Source: Cupriavidus pinatubonensis (GTDB taxonomy: Bacteria; Pseudomonadota; Gammaproteobacteria; Burkholderiales; Burkholderiaceae). From it: 64,000 bases of DNA. The notes below the pieces were generated by a model. The model saw nothing but the letters and a program-made list of their open reading frames with translations, had not been told where the DNA came from and made no database searches. Both the position numbers and the translations under genes were made by a program. Below are positions 24,697 to 34,376 of the stretch, one piece after another. Location: positions 2,480,001-2,544,000 of the forward strand of contig NZ_CP080767.1 in assembly GCF_019602855.1 (NCBI RefSeq). Direction: 5' to 3'. Every line of letters starts with the position of its first letter. The stretch's first letter is position 1.

Positions 24697-26229
24697 TCAG
24701 GCGTACACGACCTTGTAGCGCTTGCCGATGCGCTGCCATTCATCGGCTTCCTGCGCCAGGCTGTATTCGACCAGCGGATTGGCTTCGATCCAGACCTTGG
24801 GCACACGCACCTCGAAGCCCTCATCCAGCGCATCCGAGCGCTGCGAGACCTTGATGTCGGGCAGCGGGGAGTCCGAGCGCCGCCGGCACAGCACGAAGGC
24901 AAGCCGAAGGCTGAATAGCATGCGCCAGTCGAGGAACTTGCCGCTGCCAGAAAGCTTGCCGAGCTTCCCCGCATGGCCAAGCAGCAGTGCCGCCAGGCGA
25001 GCCTGATCCGTCTTGGAGAAGCCCGGCATATCCGCATGCGTCGCGATATACGCCGAGTGCTTGTGGTAGCCGCTATGGGAAATCGACATGCCAACTTCAT
25101 GCAGGCTCGCGGCCCAGCCCAGCAGCCCGAGGTTGTCCTCGCGCCGCTCATGGCGCGGCTGCGGAAACTGCGACAGCAAGATGGTCGCCGCGCGGCGCAC
25201 GCGAGTCGCCTGAGCCCGGTCTACTCCGTAGCGTCGCATGAACTGGTCCACCGTCACGGTGCGCATGTCCTCGTGATGACTGCGTCCCAGCAGGTCATAA
25301 AGCACGCCGAGCCGCAAAGCGCCGTCGGTCACGTCCATACGATCGATGTCGAGTTCGGCGAATACGCCCAGCATGATCGAGAGCCCGCCTGGCAGCACCG
25401 GAATACGGTCGGCCTTCAGGCCGGTCAGCTTGACGCGGTTCGCGTTCTCGGCCTTGACCAACGCGCGCTTGAGCCGTTCGAGCCCTTCGCGCGTGATGCC
25501 ATGCTCGGCCGCGCTGTCGTTCATGCCATTGAGCTCGATCAGTTCGGCCAACGCACGCGCCGTACCCGATGAACCGACCGCCTGCTCCCATCCCGCCGCG
25601 CGATACTGGCGCACCAGCACCTGGATCTCTCGGCGTGCGGCGAGTTCGGCCTGCTTCATCGCATACTCGTCGACGTTGCCGCTCGGAAAGAACTGGCGGC
25701 TGTGCGACACGCAGCCGATGTAGAGGCTTTCCATCAGCTTCGACTGGTAGCCGCTGCCGATGATGAATTCGGTCGAACCGCCACCAATGTCCACGACAAG
25801 GCGATTGCCCTGGCACACCGGTGCATCGTGCGATGCGCCCAGGTAAATCAGGCGCGCTTCTTCACGGCCTGCGATGACTTCGATCGGGAAGCCAAGCGCC
25901 GCTTCCGCCTCGATCAGGAATTCCGATGCATTCTTGGCCACGCGCAGCGTGTTGGTCGCCACGGCACGCACCTGATCCGGGGAGAAGTCGCGCAGCCGGT
26001 CGCCGAAGCGGCGCAGCGCGTCGATGCCGCGGCGCCGTGCCGGCTGGTCGAGATACTTGTCCGGTGTCAGGCCTGCTGCGAGCCTCACCGGCTCGCGCAG
26101 CGCGTCGACCTGGAAGATCTGGCTGGCCGGGCCGTTGCTAGTGGGGGTTTCGTCCACCCGCCCGATCATGAGGCGGAAGCTGTTCGAACCCATGTCGACG
26201 GCGGCCAGCAGGCGTGGAGTGTTGTTCAT
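24697..26229 (-). CDS. ppx: Exopolyphosphatase (Ppx/GppA family)
   Basis: 510 residues. The ASKHA-type nucleotide/phosphate motifs are AAVDMGSNSFRLMIGR at the N-terminus and VVDIGGGSTEFIIG; the catalytic Glu region is around GREEARLIYLGA. The C-terminal half has an HD-like helical region (SLHEVGMSISHSGYHKHSAY) as in Ppx. It removes terminal phosphate from polyphosphate or acts on pppGpp. It is divergent from ppk across about 195 bp that includes a Pho-box-like site, so synthesis and breakdown of polyphosphate are regulated from one intergenic region. Confidence 0.95.
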   Translation of the reverse strand: MNNTPRLLAAVDMGSNSFRLMIGRVDETPTSNGPASQIFQVDALREPVRLAAGLTPDKYLDQPARRRGIDALRRFGDRLRDFSPDQVRAVATNTLRVAKNASEFLIEAEAALGFPIEVIAGREEARLIYLGASHDAPVCQGNRLVVDIGGGSTEFIIGSGYQSKLMESLYIGCVSHSRQFFPSGNVDEYAMKQAELAARREIQVLVRQYRAAGWEQAVGSSGTARALAELIELNGMNDSAAEHGITREGLERLKRALVKAENANRVKLTGLKADRIPVLPGGLSIMLGVFAELDIDRMDVTDGALRLGVLYDLLGRSHHEDMRTVTVDQFMRRYGVDRAQATRVRRAATILLSQFPQPRHERREDNLGLLGWAASLHEVGMSISHSGYHKHSAYIATHADMPGFSKTDQARLAALLLGHAGKLGKLSGSGKFLDWRMLFSLRLAFVLCRRRSDSPLPDIKVSQRSDALDEGFEVRVPKVWIEANPLVEYSLAQEADEWQRIGKRYKVVYA

Positions 26230-26360
26230 TCGGTATCTGGAAAACTGAAACGCAGAGGGCGCCGGGAGGCCGCATCAGACGAGATGGACGCTCCGCCCGG
26301 GGGCGGCTGGCACCCCAGAAAATTATGTCCTCGGCATGTCCGCATCATGACAAAATCGTA

Positions 26361-26378
26361 GTGTCATAAAAGTGACAT
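26361..26378 (+). promoter_or_regulatory. Pho-box-like sequence upstream of ppk
   Basis: GTGTCATAAAAGTGACAT matches 15 of 18 positions of the enterobacterial Pho-box consensus (CTGTCATA, A/T-rich, CTGTCAT). It lies 46 bp before ATG 26424, and 7 bp before an upstream in-frame ATG (26385) that would then be at or before the transcription start. Confidence 0.65.
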
Positions 26379-26423
26379 GAATGTATGAAAAAGTCGCCAC
26401 ATTACCAAAAGAAGGTCATGCCC

Positions 26424-28508
26424 ATGTCGACGACACCGTCCAGCACGCTGCTCAATCGCGAGCTGGGCATTCTGGAATTCAATGCACGCGTTCTGGCACA
26501 GGCTGCCGACTTCCAGGTACCGCTGCTGGAAAGACTCAAATTCATCTGCATTGTGTCCAGCAATCTGGATGAGTTCTTTGAAATCCGCATGGCCGGGTTG
26601 AAGGAACAGATGCGGGACAACGCCTCCGGCCTCACCCCCGACGGTCTTTCCTTCCAGCAAGCCTACCAGCTGGTCACGGCGCGGACGCAGCAACTTGTTG
26701 CTTCGCAGTATGACATGCTGCAGAACGTCATTTTTCCCCTTCTTGAGAAGGAAGGCATCTTTTTTCACCTGACAACCACCTGGACCGATGCGCAGCGCGA
26801 GTGGGCCAGGGATTTCTTCGTGCGCGAGCTTGGGCCGGTGCTCACACCGATCGCCCTGGACCCCGCGCACCCTTTCCCGCGGGTACTCAACAAGAGCCTG
26901 AACTTCGTCGTCGAACTTTCAGGCAAGGATGCGTTTGGCCGCGAGGCGGATCTGGCCATCGTGCAGGCGCCGCGCGCGCTACCGCGCGTCGTGAAGATGC
27001 CCGAAAAGCTGTCGGGCTATCCGTTCGGTTTCGTGATGCTGTCGTCGTTCATGCAAGGTTTCGTGCATGAACTGTTCCCGTCCATCGACGTCCGGGGCTG
27101 CTATCAGTTCCGCGTCACGCGCAATTCCGACCTCTTCGTTTCCGAAGACGAAATCACGGACCTGCGCGAAGCACTGCAAGGCGAGCTGCCGACGCGGCAC
27201 TTCGGCGATACGGTTCGGCTCGAAGTCTCGTCAGACACACCACCCGCGCTGTCGCGCCGCCTGCTGCTGGAATCGGGCCTGGGCGAACAGGACCTGTACC
27301 GCGTGTCGGGTCCGGTGAACCTGGTGCGGCTTATGCAGATCCCAGACATGGTCGACCGCCCGGCGCTGAAGTTTCCGCCGCATGTGCCGGCACCGGTCAA
27401 GCCTTTCACCAGTGGCGCACCGATCTTCGATGTCATACGCCAGCAGGACGTGCTGCTGCACCATCCATACGAAAGCTTCAACTCTGTACTGGACTTACTG
27501 CAACAGGCGGCGACCGACCCCAACGTGGTGGCGATCAAGCAGACGGTGTACCGGACCGGCAACGAATCGCTGGTCATGGAAGCGCTGATGACCGCAGCGC
27601 GCAATGGCAAGGAAGTCACAGTCGTGGTGGAACTGCTCGCACGCTTCGACGAAGAAACCAACATCAACTGGGCCGAGCGGCTGGAGTCGGCCGGCGCCCA
27701 CGTCATCTACGGCGTGGTCGGCCACAAGTGCCACGCCAAGATGCTGCTGATCGTGCGCCGCGAACTGGCCGGCGCCAAGGCCAAGCAGGTCAAGCTCCGC
27801 CGCTATGCCCACCTCGGCACCGGCAACTACCATCCGCGCACGGCACGCCTGTACACGGACTTCGGCCTTCTGACCGCGAACGAGGCCATCTGCGAGGATG
27901 TCCATCACGTCTTCCAGCTGCTGACGGGCACTGCCGGCACGATACGGCTGAACCACCTGTGGCAGTCGCCGTTCAGCATGCATAGCAACCTGGTCGAGCA
28001 TATCCGTGCCGAAGCGCGCAATGCGCGCGCCGGCAAGCCTGCTCGCATCATCGCAAAGATGAACGCGCTGCTGGAACCGTCCATCATCGATGAGCTCTAC
28101 AAAGCGTCGCGCTCGGGCGTGAAGATCGACCTGATCGTGCGCGGCGTCTGCGCGTTGATGCCCGGCGTGCCCGGCATGTCAGAGAACATCTCGGTGCGCT
28201 CGATCGTCGGTCGCTTCCTGGAGCATCATCGCGTCTACTACTTCCTGGCCGGCGGCGAGGAAGTGCTCTACCTGTCGAGCGCCGACTGGATGGACCGTAA
28301 CCTCTACCGCCGCGTGGAAGTCGCCTTCCCGGTCCTGGACAAGGCGCTCAAGGCACGCGTCATCAAGGAAAGCCTGCAGGTGCACCTGCGCGACAACGCC
28401 TCGGCGTGGATCATGCAGCCCGACGGCAACTATGTACGCAAGCAGACGCGTTCCAAGCATCCACACGTCAGCCAGAACGACCTGCTGGCATCGTTCGGAA
28501 ACGCATAA
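26424..28508 (+). CDS. ppk: Polyphosphate kinase 1
   Basis: 694 residues, a full-length PPK1 that polymerises ATP gamma-phosphate into polyphosphate. The N-domain starts LLNRELGILEFNARVLAQA; the catalytic PLD-like half has His437 in HKCHAKMLL (autophosphorylated residue, equivalent to E. coli His435) and His601 in GRFLEHHRVYYF; YAHLGTGNYHPRTARLYTD is the hallmark. ATG 26424 (MSTTPSSTLLNREL) is chosen because AAGG lies 8 nt upstream and a Pho-box-like site ends 46 bp upstream; ATG 26385 would leave no room for a promoter. Divergent from ppx; ends in a strong terminator. Confidence 0.95.
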   Translation: MSTTPSSTLLNRELGILEFNARVLAQAADFQVPLLERLKFICIVSSNLDEFFEIRMAGLKEQMRDNASGLTPDGLSFQQAYQLVTARTQQLVASQYDMLQNVIFPLLEKEGIFFHLTTTWTDAQREWARDFFVRELGPVLTPIALDPAHPFPRVLNKSLNFVVELSGKDAFGREADLAIVQAPRALPRVVKMPEKLSGYPFGFVMLSSFMQGFVHELFPSIDVRGCYQFRVTRNSDLFVSEDEITDLREALQGELPTRHFGDTVRLEVSSDTPPALSRRLLLESGLGEQDLYRVSGPVNLVRLMQIPDMVDRPALKFPPHVPAPVKPFTSGAPIFDVIRQQDVLLHHPYESFNSVLDLLQQAATDPNVVAIKQTVYRTGNESLVMEALMTAARNGKEVTVVVELLARFDEETNINWAERLESAGAHVIYGVVGHKCHAKMLLIVRRELAGAKAKQVKLRRYAHLGTGNYHPRTARLYTDFGLLTANEAICEDVHHVFQLLTGTAGTIRLNHLWQSPFSMHSNLVEHIRAEARNARAGKPARIIAKMNALLEPSIIDELYKASRSGVKIDLIVRGVCALMPGVPGMSENISVRSIVGRFLEHHRVYYFLAGGEEVLYLSSADWMDRNLYRRVEVAFPVLDKALKARVIKESLQVHLRDNASAWIMQPDGNYVRKQTRSKHPHVSQNDLLASFGNA

Positions 28509-28527
28509 GCCAGGCTCCGCCAGAAAG

Positions 28528-28556
28528 AAATGGCCCGCTTGTGCGGGCCATTTTTC
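28528..28556. terminator. Bidirectional terminator between ppk and phoR
   Basis: AAATGGCCCGC/GCGGGCCATTT with loop TTGT (11-bp stem) and T-runs on both sides: TTTTT on plus, TTTC on minus. Confidence 0.88.
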
Positions 28557-28601
28557 CAAGGGAAAGGATGGTTGCCAGCGGCAAATAGCCGCCAGCAGCG
28601 C

Positions 28602-29936
28602 TCAGGCAGCGCGGCGCGAAGGATCGGCAGTGTCCGCCACCTCGCGCACGCTGCGCTCGATCGGAAAAATGATCCGAAACACGCTGCCCCGCCCCACTTC
28701 GCTGTTCACGCGCAGCTCGGCATGATGGCGCGAGACCACATGCTTGACGATTGCCAGGCCAAGCCCGGTACCGCCGGTGTCACGCGACCGGCTGCGGTCG
28801 ACACGGTAGAAACGCTCGGTTAGCCGGGGAATATGCTCGGGCGCGATGCCCAGCCCGGTATCCGCGACCGAAAACACGGCATGTCCATCATCCCAGCCGA
28901 GCCGGACCGTGATTCGCCCGCCGGCGGGCGTATAGCGCACGGCATTCGATACCAGGTTGCCCAGCGCCGACATCAGTTCGGACTCGGTGCCGCGCAGCTC
29001 CACGGTCGGATCGATCTCCGCAGCGATATGATGGCGGCCTTGTGACAGCGCCTCCGCATCGTGGACGAGATGATCCACCATCTCGCGGACCGGGACGAGA
29101 TCCTGCCCGGGCGGTTGCGCATCGCTTTCCAGCTTGGCCAGCGCCAGCAGGTCTTCCACGATGCTCTGCATGCGCATGGACTGCACCAGCATCATGTCGA
29201 CATAGCGCTGACGGTCTTCCTCGGAAACCGGCAGGTCACGCACGGTTTCCAGGAAGCCGGTCAGCACGGTGAGCGGCGTCTTCAACTCATGCGAAACGTT
29301 GGCGACAAAGTCGCGCCGCATGGCTTCCGTATTCTCGAGCTTGGTGATGTCCTGCGTGATGACCAGCTTGCGGTTGTCGCCATACGGCAGCACCTGCACC
29401 GAGATCACGCCCTGCTTGTGCTCGCCCATGTCGCGCATGGCCAATGGCTCATCAAAGCGCTGGCGTGTCAGGTAGTGAACGAACTCGGGACGGCGAATCA
29501 GGTGCGTAATGCGCTGGCGCACATCGCGCCGTGCATTCAAGCCGAGGTGCAGTTCAGCCACGCTGTTGCACCACTCGATCTGGTCGGCGTCGTCCAGCAT
29601 CAGCACGCCGTTGGGCGAAGCCTGGATCGCCTGGATAAAGCGCGTGTGCTGCTGCTCCACTTGCAGTACCTGCAGGCGCCAACGCTTGACCAGCCGGTGC
29701 AGGCGGTAATAGACCTCGCCCCACAGGCCCGGCGCGCTGGGAATTTCACCATACGCTGGCGCGTCCAGCACTTTCCACAGCCGGTTGATCTGGTACAGGT
29801 GGAATGCCACCAGGCAAAGCAGCGACACACTCATCACCGCCAGCGCAGGCACCGCCCCCGCCAGAAGATAGACCCCGACGGCAACCACCACCAGGCTGAT
29901 CAGGATGGCCACGGAGCGGGCCCAGATGACATTCAT
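28602..29936 (-). CDS. phoR: Phosphate-regulon sensor histidine kinase PhoR
   Basis: 444 residues. Two N-terminal membrane helices (about 7-30 and 32-47), then a PAS-like region (FIQAIQASPNGVLMLDDADQ), the HisKA box DFVANVSHELKTPLTVLTGF with phosphorylated His216, and an HATPase_c domain with N-box LGNLVSNAVRYT and G-boxes (DTGLGIAPEHIPRL, GTGLGLAIVKHV). It phosphorylates PhoB when Pst transport and PhoU signal low phosphate. It follows phoB after a 119-bp gap, longer than other gaps in the operon, and is the last gene, ending at a shared terminator. Confidence 0.95.
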   Translation of the reverse strand: MNVIWARSVAILISLVVVAVGVYLLAGAVPALAVMSVSLLCLVAFHLYQINRLWKVLDAPAYGEIPSAPGLWGEVYYRLHRLVKRWRLQVLQVEQQHTRFIQAIQASPNGVLMLDDADQIEWCNSVAELHLGLNARRDVRQRITHLIRRPEFVHYLTRQRFDEPLAMRDMGEHKQGVISVQVLPYGDNRKLVITQDITKLENTEAMRRDFVANVSHELKTPLTVLTGFLETVRDLPVSEEDRQRYVDMMLVQSMRMQSIVEDLLALAKLESDAQPPGQDLVPVREMVDHLVHDAEALSQGRHHIAAEIDPTVELRGTESELMSALGNLVSNAVRYTPAGGRITVRLGWDDGHAVFSVADTGLGIAPEHIPRLTERFYRVDRSRSRDTGGTGLGLAIVKHVVSRHHAELRVNSEVGRGSVFRIIFPIERSVREVADTADPSRRAA

Positions 29937-30055
29937 GCGCGCAAAGGAGACTCAGGAACCCGCGGTGCGGGCAAGTGGCGGGGGAACCGCCGTTGCGGCA
30001 GAGTTTGCCACGAATCCGTGACAACTGGCCACGCAAAGGATGGCCAGGGCCAATC

Positions 30056-30763
30056 TCAATTGCCTGGCGTGCGAGCCAGCCGGTAACCGCTGCCGCGTAC
30101 GGTTTCAATCATATTGCTGTAGCCGCCCGGCGTCAGCGCAGCACGCAGGCGCTTGATATGCACGTCGACCGTACGTTCTTCGACGAACACGTGATCGCCC
30201 CACACTTGATCCAGCAGTTGCGAACGGCTATGCACGCGCTCCGGATGCGTCATCAGGAAGTGAAGCAACCGGAACTCTGTAGGACCGAGGTCGAGCTTGA
30301 TCGGGCCGGCGTTGTCTTCGCCGGTCACGCGGTGCGTGGCCGGATCCAGACGCAGGCCATTGATGGCCACCACATCATCGGTGAGCTGCGGCGCACGGCG
30401 GCGCAGCACGGCTTTGATGCGGGCAAGCAGTTCCTTGGGCGAAAACGGCTTGGTGACATAGTCGTCCGCACCGGCTTCGAGCCCCATCACCTTGTCCTGC
30501 TCTTCGCTGCGGGCGGTGAGCATGATGATGGGAATCTGCTTGGTGCGGTCGTTCGCACGCAACTCCTTGGCGAAGGTGGCGCCTGACTTGCCCGGTAGCA
30601 TCCAGTCCAGCAGCACCAGGTCTGGCAGCACGTCGCTCATCAGCGACAGCGCCTGTTCGGCGTTGTAGGCCCGGATCGGATAGTGCCCCGCGTGCTGCAG
30701 GTTGACGGCGATTAGTTCAGCGATCGCCGGTTCATCTTCGACAACGAGAATACTGCTTGGCAT
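30056..30763 (-). CDS. phoB: Phosphate-regulon response regulator PhoB
   Basis: 235 residues: receiver domain with the acidic pocket (VVEDEP) and Asp53 in LLDWMLPGKSG, conserved Thr/Lys (MLTARSEEQDK, YVTKPFSPKEL), then an OmpR/PhoB winged helix (LDLGPTEFRLLHFLMTHPER, VFVEERTVDVHIKRLR). It binds Pho boxes, three candidates for which are seen in this window. It lies between phoU (28 bp upstream) and phoR. Confidence 0.96.
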   Translation of the reverse strand: MPSSILVVEDEPAIAELIAVNLQHAGHYPIRAYNAEQALSLMSDVLPDLVLLDWMLPGKSGATFAKELRANDRTKQIPIIMLTARSEEQDKVMGLEAGADDYVTKPFSPKELLARIKAVLRRRAPQLTDDVVAINGLRLDPATHRVTGEDNAGPIKLDLGPTEFRLLHFLMTHPERVHSRSQLLDQVWGDHVFVEERTVDVHIKRLRAALTPGGYSNMIETVRGSGYRLARTPGN

Positions 30764-30791
30764 GTGTATGTTTCTCCGGAGATAACGCCGC

Positions 30792-31496
30792 TCAGCTCAG
30801 GGCCTCACGCTCCATGTCCTCGCGCGAGGCGTGGCGGACATCCGTCCCCTTGACGATGTAGATGATGAATTCCGCAATATTCTTGGCATGGTCGCCGATG
30901 CGCTCGATCGCCTTGGCCACGAACAGGAAGTCCAGCGCGACCGAGATCGTACGCGGATCCTCCATCATGTAGGTAATCAGCTTGCGCACGAAGCCACGGA
31001 ATTCCTCGTCGATGGCCTTGTCGTCCTTGACGATGCGCGCGGCCGCCACCGTGTCCAGGCGCGCAAACGCATCCAGTGCCTGGCGCAGCAGCGTGATTGC
31101 CATTTCGCCCGACAGCTTCACTTCGGCATAGTTGATATTATGCGCCGCCGCATCTTCCATGATGTGCTTGGTGCGCTTGGCGATTTTCTCGGCTTCGTCG
31201 CCCGCGCGCTCCAGGTTCGTGATGGTCTTGGAGATGGCCATCACCAGGCGCAGGTCGCGCGCGGTTGGCTGGCGGCGCGCGATGATGTTGCCGCAGTCGG
31301 CGTCGATCTCGACTTCCAGCGCGTTGAGCTGCTGTTCGCGCGCGATGACCTGGTCGGCCAGCGAGGTGTCAAAATCGGCGAGCGCACGCATCGCGAGTTC
31401 AATCTGCGATTCGACCAGGCCACCCATCTGCAGCAGCTTGGTATTGATGGCGTTGAGGTCGGCGTCGAATTGCGTTGACAGGTGCTTGTCAGTCAT
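30792..31496 (-). CDS. phoU: Phosphate transport system regulator PhoU
   Basis: 234 residues of two three-helix PhoU bundles: first bundle around LNAINTKLLQMGGLVESQIE to NLERAGDEAEKIAKRTKHIM, second to AIERIGDHAKNIAEFIIYIV. The E/D-xxx-D metal-binding motifs (ERAGDEAEKIAK, ERIGDHAKNIAE) are intact. PhoU connects the PstSCAB transporter with PhoR and represses the regulon in high phosphate. It is 57 bp after pstB. Confidence 0.96.
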   Translation of the reverse strand: MTDKHLSTQFDADLNAINTKLLQMGGLVESQIELAMRALADFDTSLADQVIAREQQLNALEVEIDADCGNIIARRQPTARDLRLVMAISKTITNLERAGDEAEKIAKRTKHIMEDAAAHNINYAEVKLSGEMAITLLRQALDAFARLDTVAAARIVKDDKAIDEEFRGFVRKLITYMMEDPRTISVALDFLFVAKAIERIGDHAKNIAEFIIYIVKGTDVRHASREDMEREALS

Positions 31497-31553
31497 GGGT
31501 ATCTCCAGACCGCTGTGGGTTTCCGGGGCGTTGGCGTGGCACGGCGGACGGCA

Positions 31554-32342
31554 TCAGCCGAACCGGCCAGTGATGTAGTCTTCGGTTTCCTTGCGGTGCG
31601 GCTTGATGAAGATCTTCTCGGTCTCGCCGAACTCGATCAGCTCGCCCAGGTACATGTAGGCCGTGTAGTCCGAGCAGCGGGCAGCCTGTTGCATGTTGTG
31701 AGTCACGATCACCACCGTATATTCGTCCTTGAGCTCGGCGATCAGTTCCTCGATGCGGCCCGTGGAGATCGGGTCCAGCGCGGAGCACGGCTCGTCGAGC
31801 AGCAGCACTTCAGGGCGGATCGCAATGCCGCGCGCGATGCAAAGGCGCTGCTGCTGGCCACCCGACAGGCCGTAGCCCGACTGGTGCAGCTTGTCCTTTG
31901 CCTCGTTCCACAGCGCAGCCTTGGACAGCGCCCACTCCACGCGATCATCCATTTCCGAGCGCGACAGTTTCTCGAACAGGCGCACGCCGAACGCGATGTT
32001 GTCGTAGATGGACATCGGGAACGGGGTCGGTTTCTGGAACACCATGCCGACCTTGGCGCGCAGCAGCGCGATGTCCTGGCGGCTGGTCAGCAGGTTTTCA
32101 CCGTCCATGTTGATCTCGCCCTCGGCGCGCTGCTCCGGGTAGAGGCCGTACATCTTGTTGAACGTGCGCAGCAGCGTGGACTTGCCACAGCCCGACGGGC
32201 CGATGAACGCCGTGACCTTGCGGTCCGGGATCGACATATTGATGTTCTTCAGGGCGTGGAACTGCCCGTAGTAGAAGTTCAGGTTACGCACGTCGATCTT
32301 GGCGCGCACCGAGTCGGGGATGTCGATGACAGTCGAAGTCAT
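31554..32342 (-). CDS. pstB: Phosphate ABC transporter ATP-binding protein PstB
   Basis: 262 residues. Walker A FIGPSGCGKSTLL (48-56 core), ABC signature LSGGQQQRLCIAR, Walker B VLLLDEPCSALD and the H-loop VTHNMQQAAR are intact. The N-terminus (VRNLNFYYGQFHALKNINM) is typical of PstB. It powers phosphate import with PstA/PstC and sits in the standard operon order, 56 bp after pstA. Confidence 0.97.
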   Translation of the reverse strand: MTSTVIDIPDSVRAKIDVRNLNFYYGQFHALKNINMSIPDRKVTAFIGPSGCGKSTLLRTFNKMYGLYPEQRAEGEINMDGENLLTSRQDIALLRAKVGMVFQKPTPFPMSIYDNIAFGVRLFEKLSRSEMDDRVEWALSKAALWNEAKDKLHQSGYGLSGGQQQRLCIARGIAIRPEVLLLDEPCSALDPISTGRIEELIAELKDEYTVVIVTHNMQQAARCSDYTAYMYLGELIEFGETEKIFIKPHRKETEDYITGRFG

Positions 32343-32398
32343 GCTGGTATCTCGCTAAATATTCGGGTTCCGGTCCGATTCCTGGAATCGCGCGCCGG

Positions 32399-33301
32399 TT
32401 ACTTCTTGAACAGCATGCGCGCCACGATATTGAGCGCAAGCACACCGATCGTAATGAGGAACACGCCTGCCCAGGCCAGTTGCTGCCATTCCGTGAACGG
32501 GCTCATGGCGAAGCGGAAAATCGTCACAGGCAGGTTTGCCATCGGCTTGTTCAGGTCACTGGTCCAGAACTGGTTGGACAGCGCGGTGAACAGCAGCGGT
32601 GCAGTTTCGCCGGCAATACGCGCCACGGCCAGCAGCACGCCGGTAACGATGCCGGCGTAGGACGACTTCACCGTGATCGACAGCACCATCTTCCATTTCG
32701 GCGTGCCAAGCGCGAAGGCGGCTTCACGCAGAGCGTTGGGCACCAGGTTCAGCATGTTCTCGGTCGTACGGACCACGATCGGAATCTGCAGCAGTGCCAG
32801 TGCGCATGCACCCGCCCAGCCCGAGAAGTGCCCCATGCGGGTCACCACCAGGGCGTAGACGAACAGGCCGATCACGATCGACGGCGCCGACAGCAGGATG
32901 TCGTTGATGAAGCGGATGAAGCTGGCCAGCGGCGACGCCTTGCCATATTCGGCCAGGTAAATGCCGGCCAGGATGCCCAGCGGCGTGCCGAACAGCGTGG
33001 CGACACCAACCATCACGAAGCTACCGAAAATCGCATTGGCGAGGCCGCCACCGGCGGTATTCGGCGCGGGCGTCATCTGCGTGAAGAGGTCCAGCGACAG
33101 GCCGCCGACGCCCAGCGTGACCGTGGTGAACAGGATCCAGGCCAGCCAGAACAGGCCGAAACCCATGGCGCCCAGCGACGCGGCCAGTGCAATCAGGTTG
33201 GTGCGGCGGCGGCGCGCTTGCAGGCGCGTGCGCACAGCGTCGGCGTCGGGCCGTACAGCGGGAATCGATGCGGAAGACACAGCGTGGCTCGCCTGGTTCA
33301 T
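32399..33301 (-). CDS. pstA: Phosphate ABC transporter permease PstA
   Basis: 300 residues with six predicted membrane helices and the BPD-type loop (GTPKWKMVLSITVKSSYAGI). The N-terminal ~40 residues are a cytoplasmic basic tail (RTRLQARRRRTN). Its ATG overlaps the pstC stop by four bases (ATGA at 33298-33301), so the two permeases are translationally coupled. Confidence 0.96.
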   Translation of the reverse strand: MNQASHAVSSASIPAVRPDADAVRTRLQARRRRTNLIALAASLGAMGFGLFWLAWILFTTVTLGVGGLSLDLFTQMTPAPNTAGGGLANAIFGSFVMVGVATLFGTPLGILAGIYLAEYGKASPLASFIRFINDILLSAPSIVIGLFVYALVVTRMGHFSGWAGACALALLQIPIVVRTTENMLNLVPNALREAAFALGTPKWKMVLSITVKSSYAGIVTGVLLAVARIAGETAPLLFTALSNQFWTSDLNKPMANLPVTIFRFAMSPFTEWQQLAWAGVFLITIGVLALNIVARMLFKK

Positions 33302-34263
33302 TTTGCACCCTCATTCTTTGCCAGTCGCAACAGCAGCAGCTTGGAGAGCGCCAGCACCACGAACGTGATGAAGAACAGAATCAGGCCCAGTTCCATCAGC
33401 GCAGCCGTGTGCAGGCCGGCGCCGGCTTCCGCAAACTCGTTGGCCAGTGCGGACGTAATGCTGTTGCCCGGCGAGAACAGCGACGCGCTGTCAAGCAGGT
33501 TGGTATTGCCGATCACGAAGGTGATGGCCATGGTTTCGCCCAGTGCGCGTCCGAGGCCGAGCATGACGCCGCCGAGCACGCCGGCGCGGGTGTAGGGCAG
33601 CACCACTTTCCACATCACTTCCCAGGTCGTGCAGCCCACGCCATAGGCGGATTCCTTGAGTAGCACCGGCGTCACTTCAAACACGTCGCGCATCACCGAG
33701 GCGATGTACGGAATGATCATGATCGCGAGGATCACGCCCGCGCACAGCAGGCCGATGCCGAGCGGCGCACCCTGGAACAGCTTGCCGATCACCGGCACCT
33801 GGCCGATGGTGGCAGCCAGCGGCTTCTGGAAGTACTCGCCGAAGATCGGCGCGAACACCAGCAGACCCCACATGCCGTAGACGATCGACGGCACGGCGGC
33901 CAGCAATTCAATAGCAGTGCCGAGCGGACGGCGCAGCCAGGCTGGCGACAACTCGGTCAGGAACAGTGCGATGCCAAAGCTCACCGGCACGGCAATGATC
34001 AGTGCAATCAGCGAAGTCACAAGCGTGCCGTAGATCGGCACAAGTGCGCCATAGACGTCAGCGGGAGGATCCCATTCCGCAGTCCAGAGAAATCGGGCGC
34101 CGAATGTCTGGATCGAAGGCCATGCGCTGATAGCCAGGGACACGATGATGCCGCCCAGCAGCAGCAGCGTCACGATGGCGGCCCCGCGGGTCAGGCCGCC
34201 GAACAGGATGTCGCCAGTGCGGCTTGGTGGCCGGACGGCTGAAATTTCGGACGAAGTCGCCAT
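33298..34263 (-). CDS. pstC: Phosphate ABC transporter permease PstC
   Basis: 321 residues, six membrane helices, with the periplasmic-facing motif PAWLRRPLGTAIELLAAVPS and the cytoplasmic loop GCTTWEVMWKVVLPYTRAGV. ATG 34263 (MATSSEISAV) is taken as the start; the frame is open to a GTG at 34320 but those residues are arginine/proline-rich and unlike the family. The 113-bp gap to pstS allows differential expression, commonly seen because PstS is needed in excess. Confidence 0.95.
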   Translation of the reverse strand: MATSSEISAVRPPSRTGDILFGGLTRGAAIVTLLLLGGIIVSLAISAWPSIQTFGARFLWTAEWDPPADVYGALVPIYGTLVTSLIALIIAVPVSFGIALFLTELSPAWLRRPLGTAIELLAAVPSIVYGMWGLLVFAPIFGEYFQKPLAATIGQVPVIGKLFQGAPLGIGLLCAGVILAIMIIPYIASVMRDVFEVTPVLLKESAYGVGCTTWEVMWKVVLPYTRAGVLGGVMLGLGRALGETMAITFVIGNTNLLDSASLFSPGNSITSALANEFAEAGAGLHTAALMELGLILFFITFVVLALSKLLLLRLAKNEGAK

Positions 34264-34376
34264 GGTGCAGAGAATACGGATCGATGGTTTGGCAGGCACC
34301 GGCGGCAAGCGCCGGGCCACTCAGCCAGCCGCCGCGCATGCCGCAGCCAGCTGCCATGCGGACAGTAGCTTAGTAC

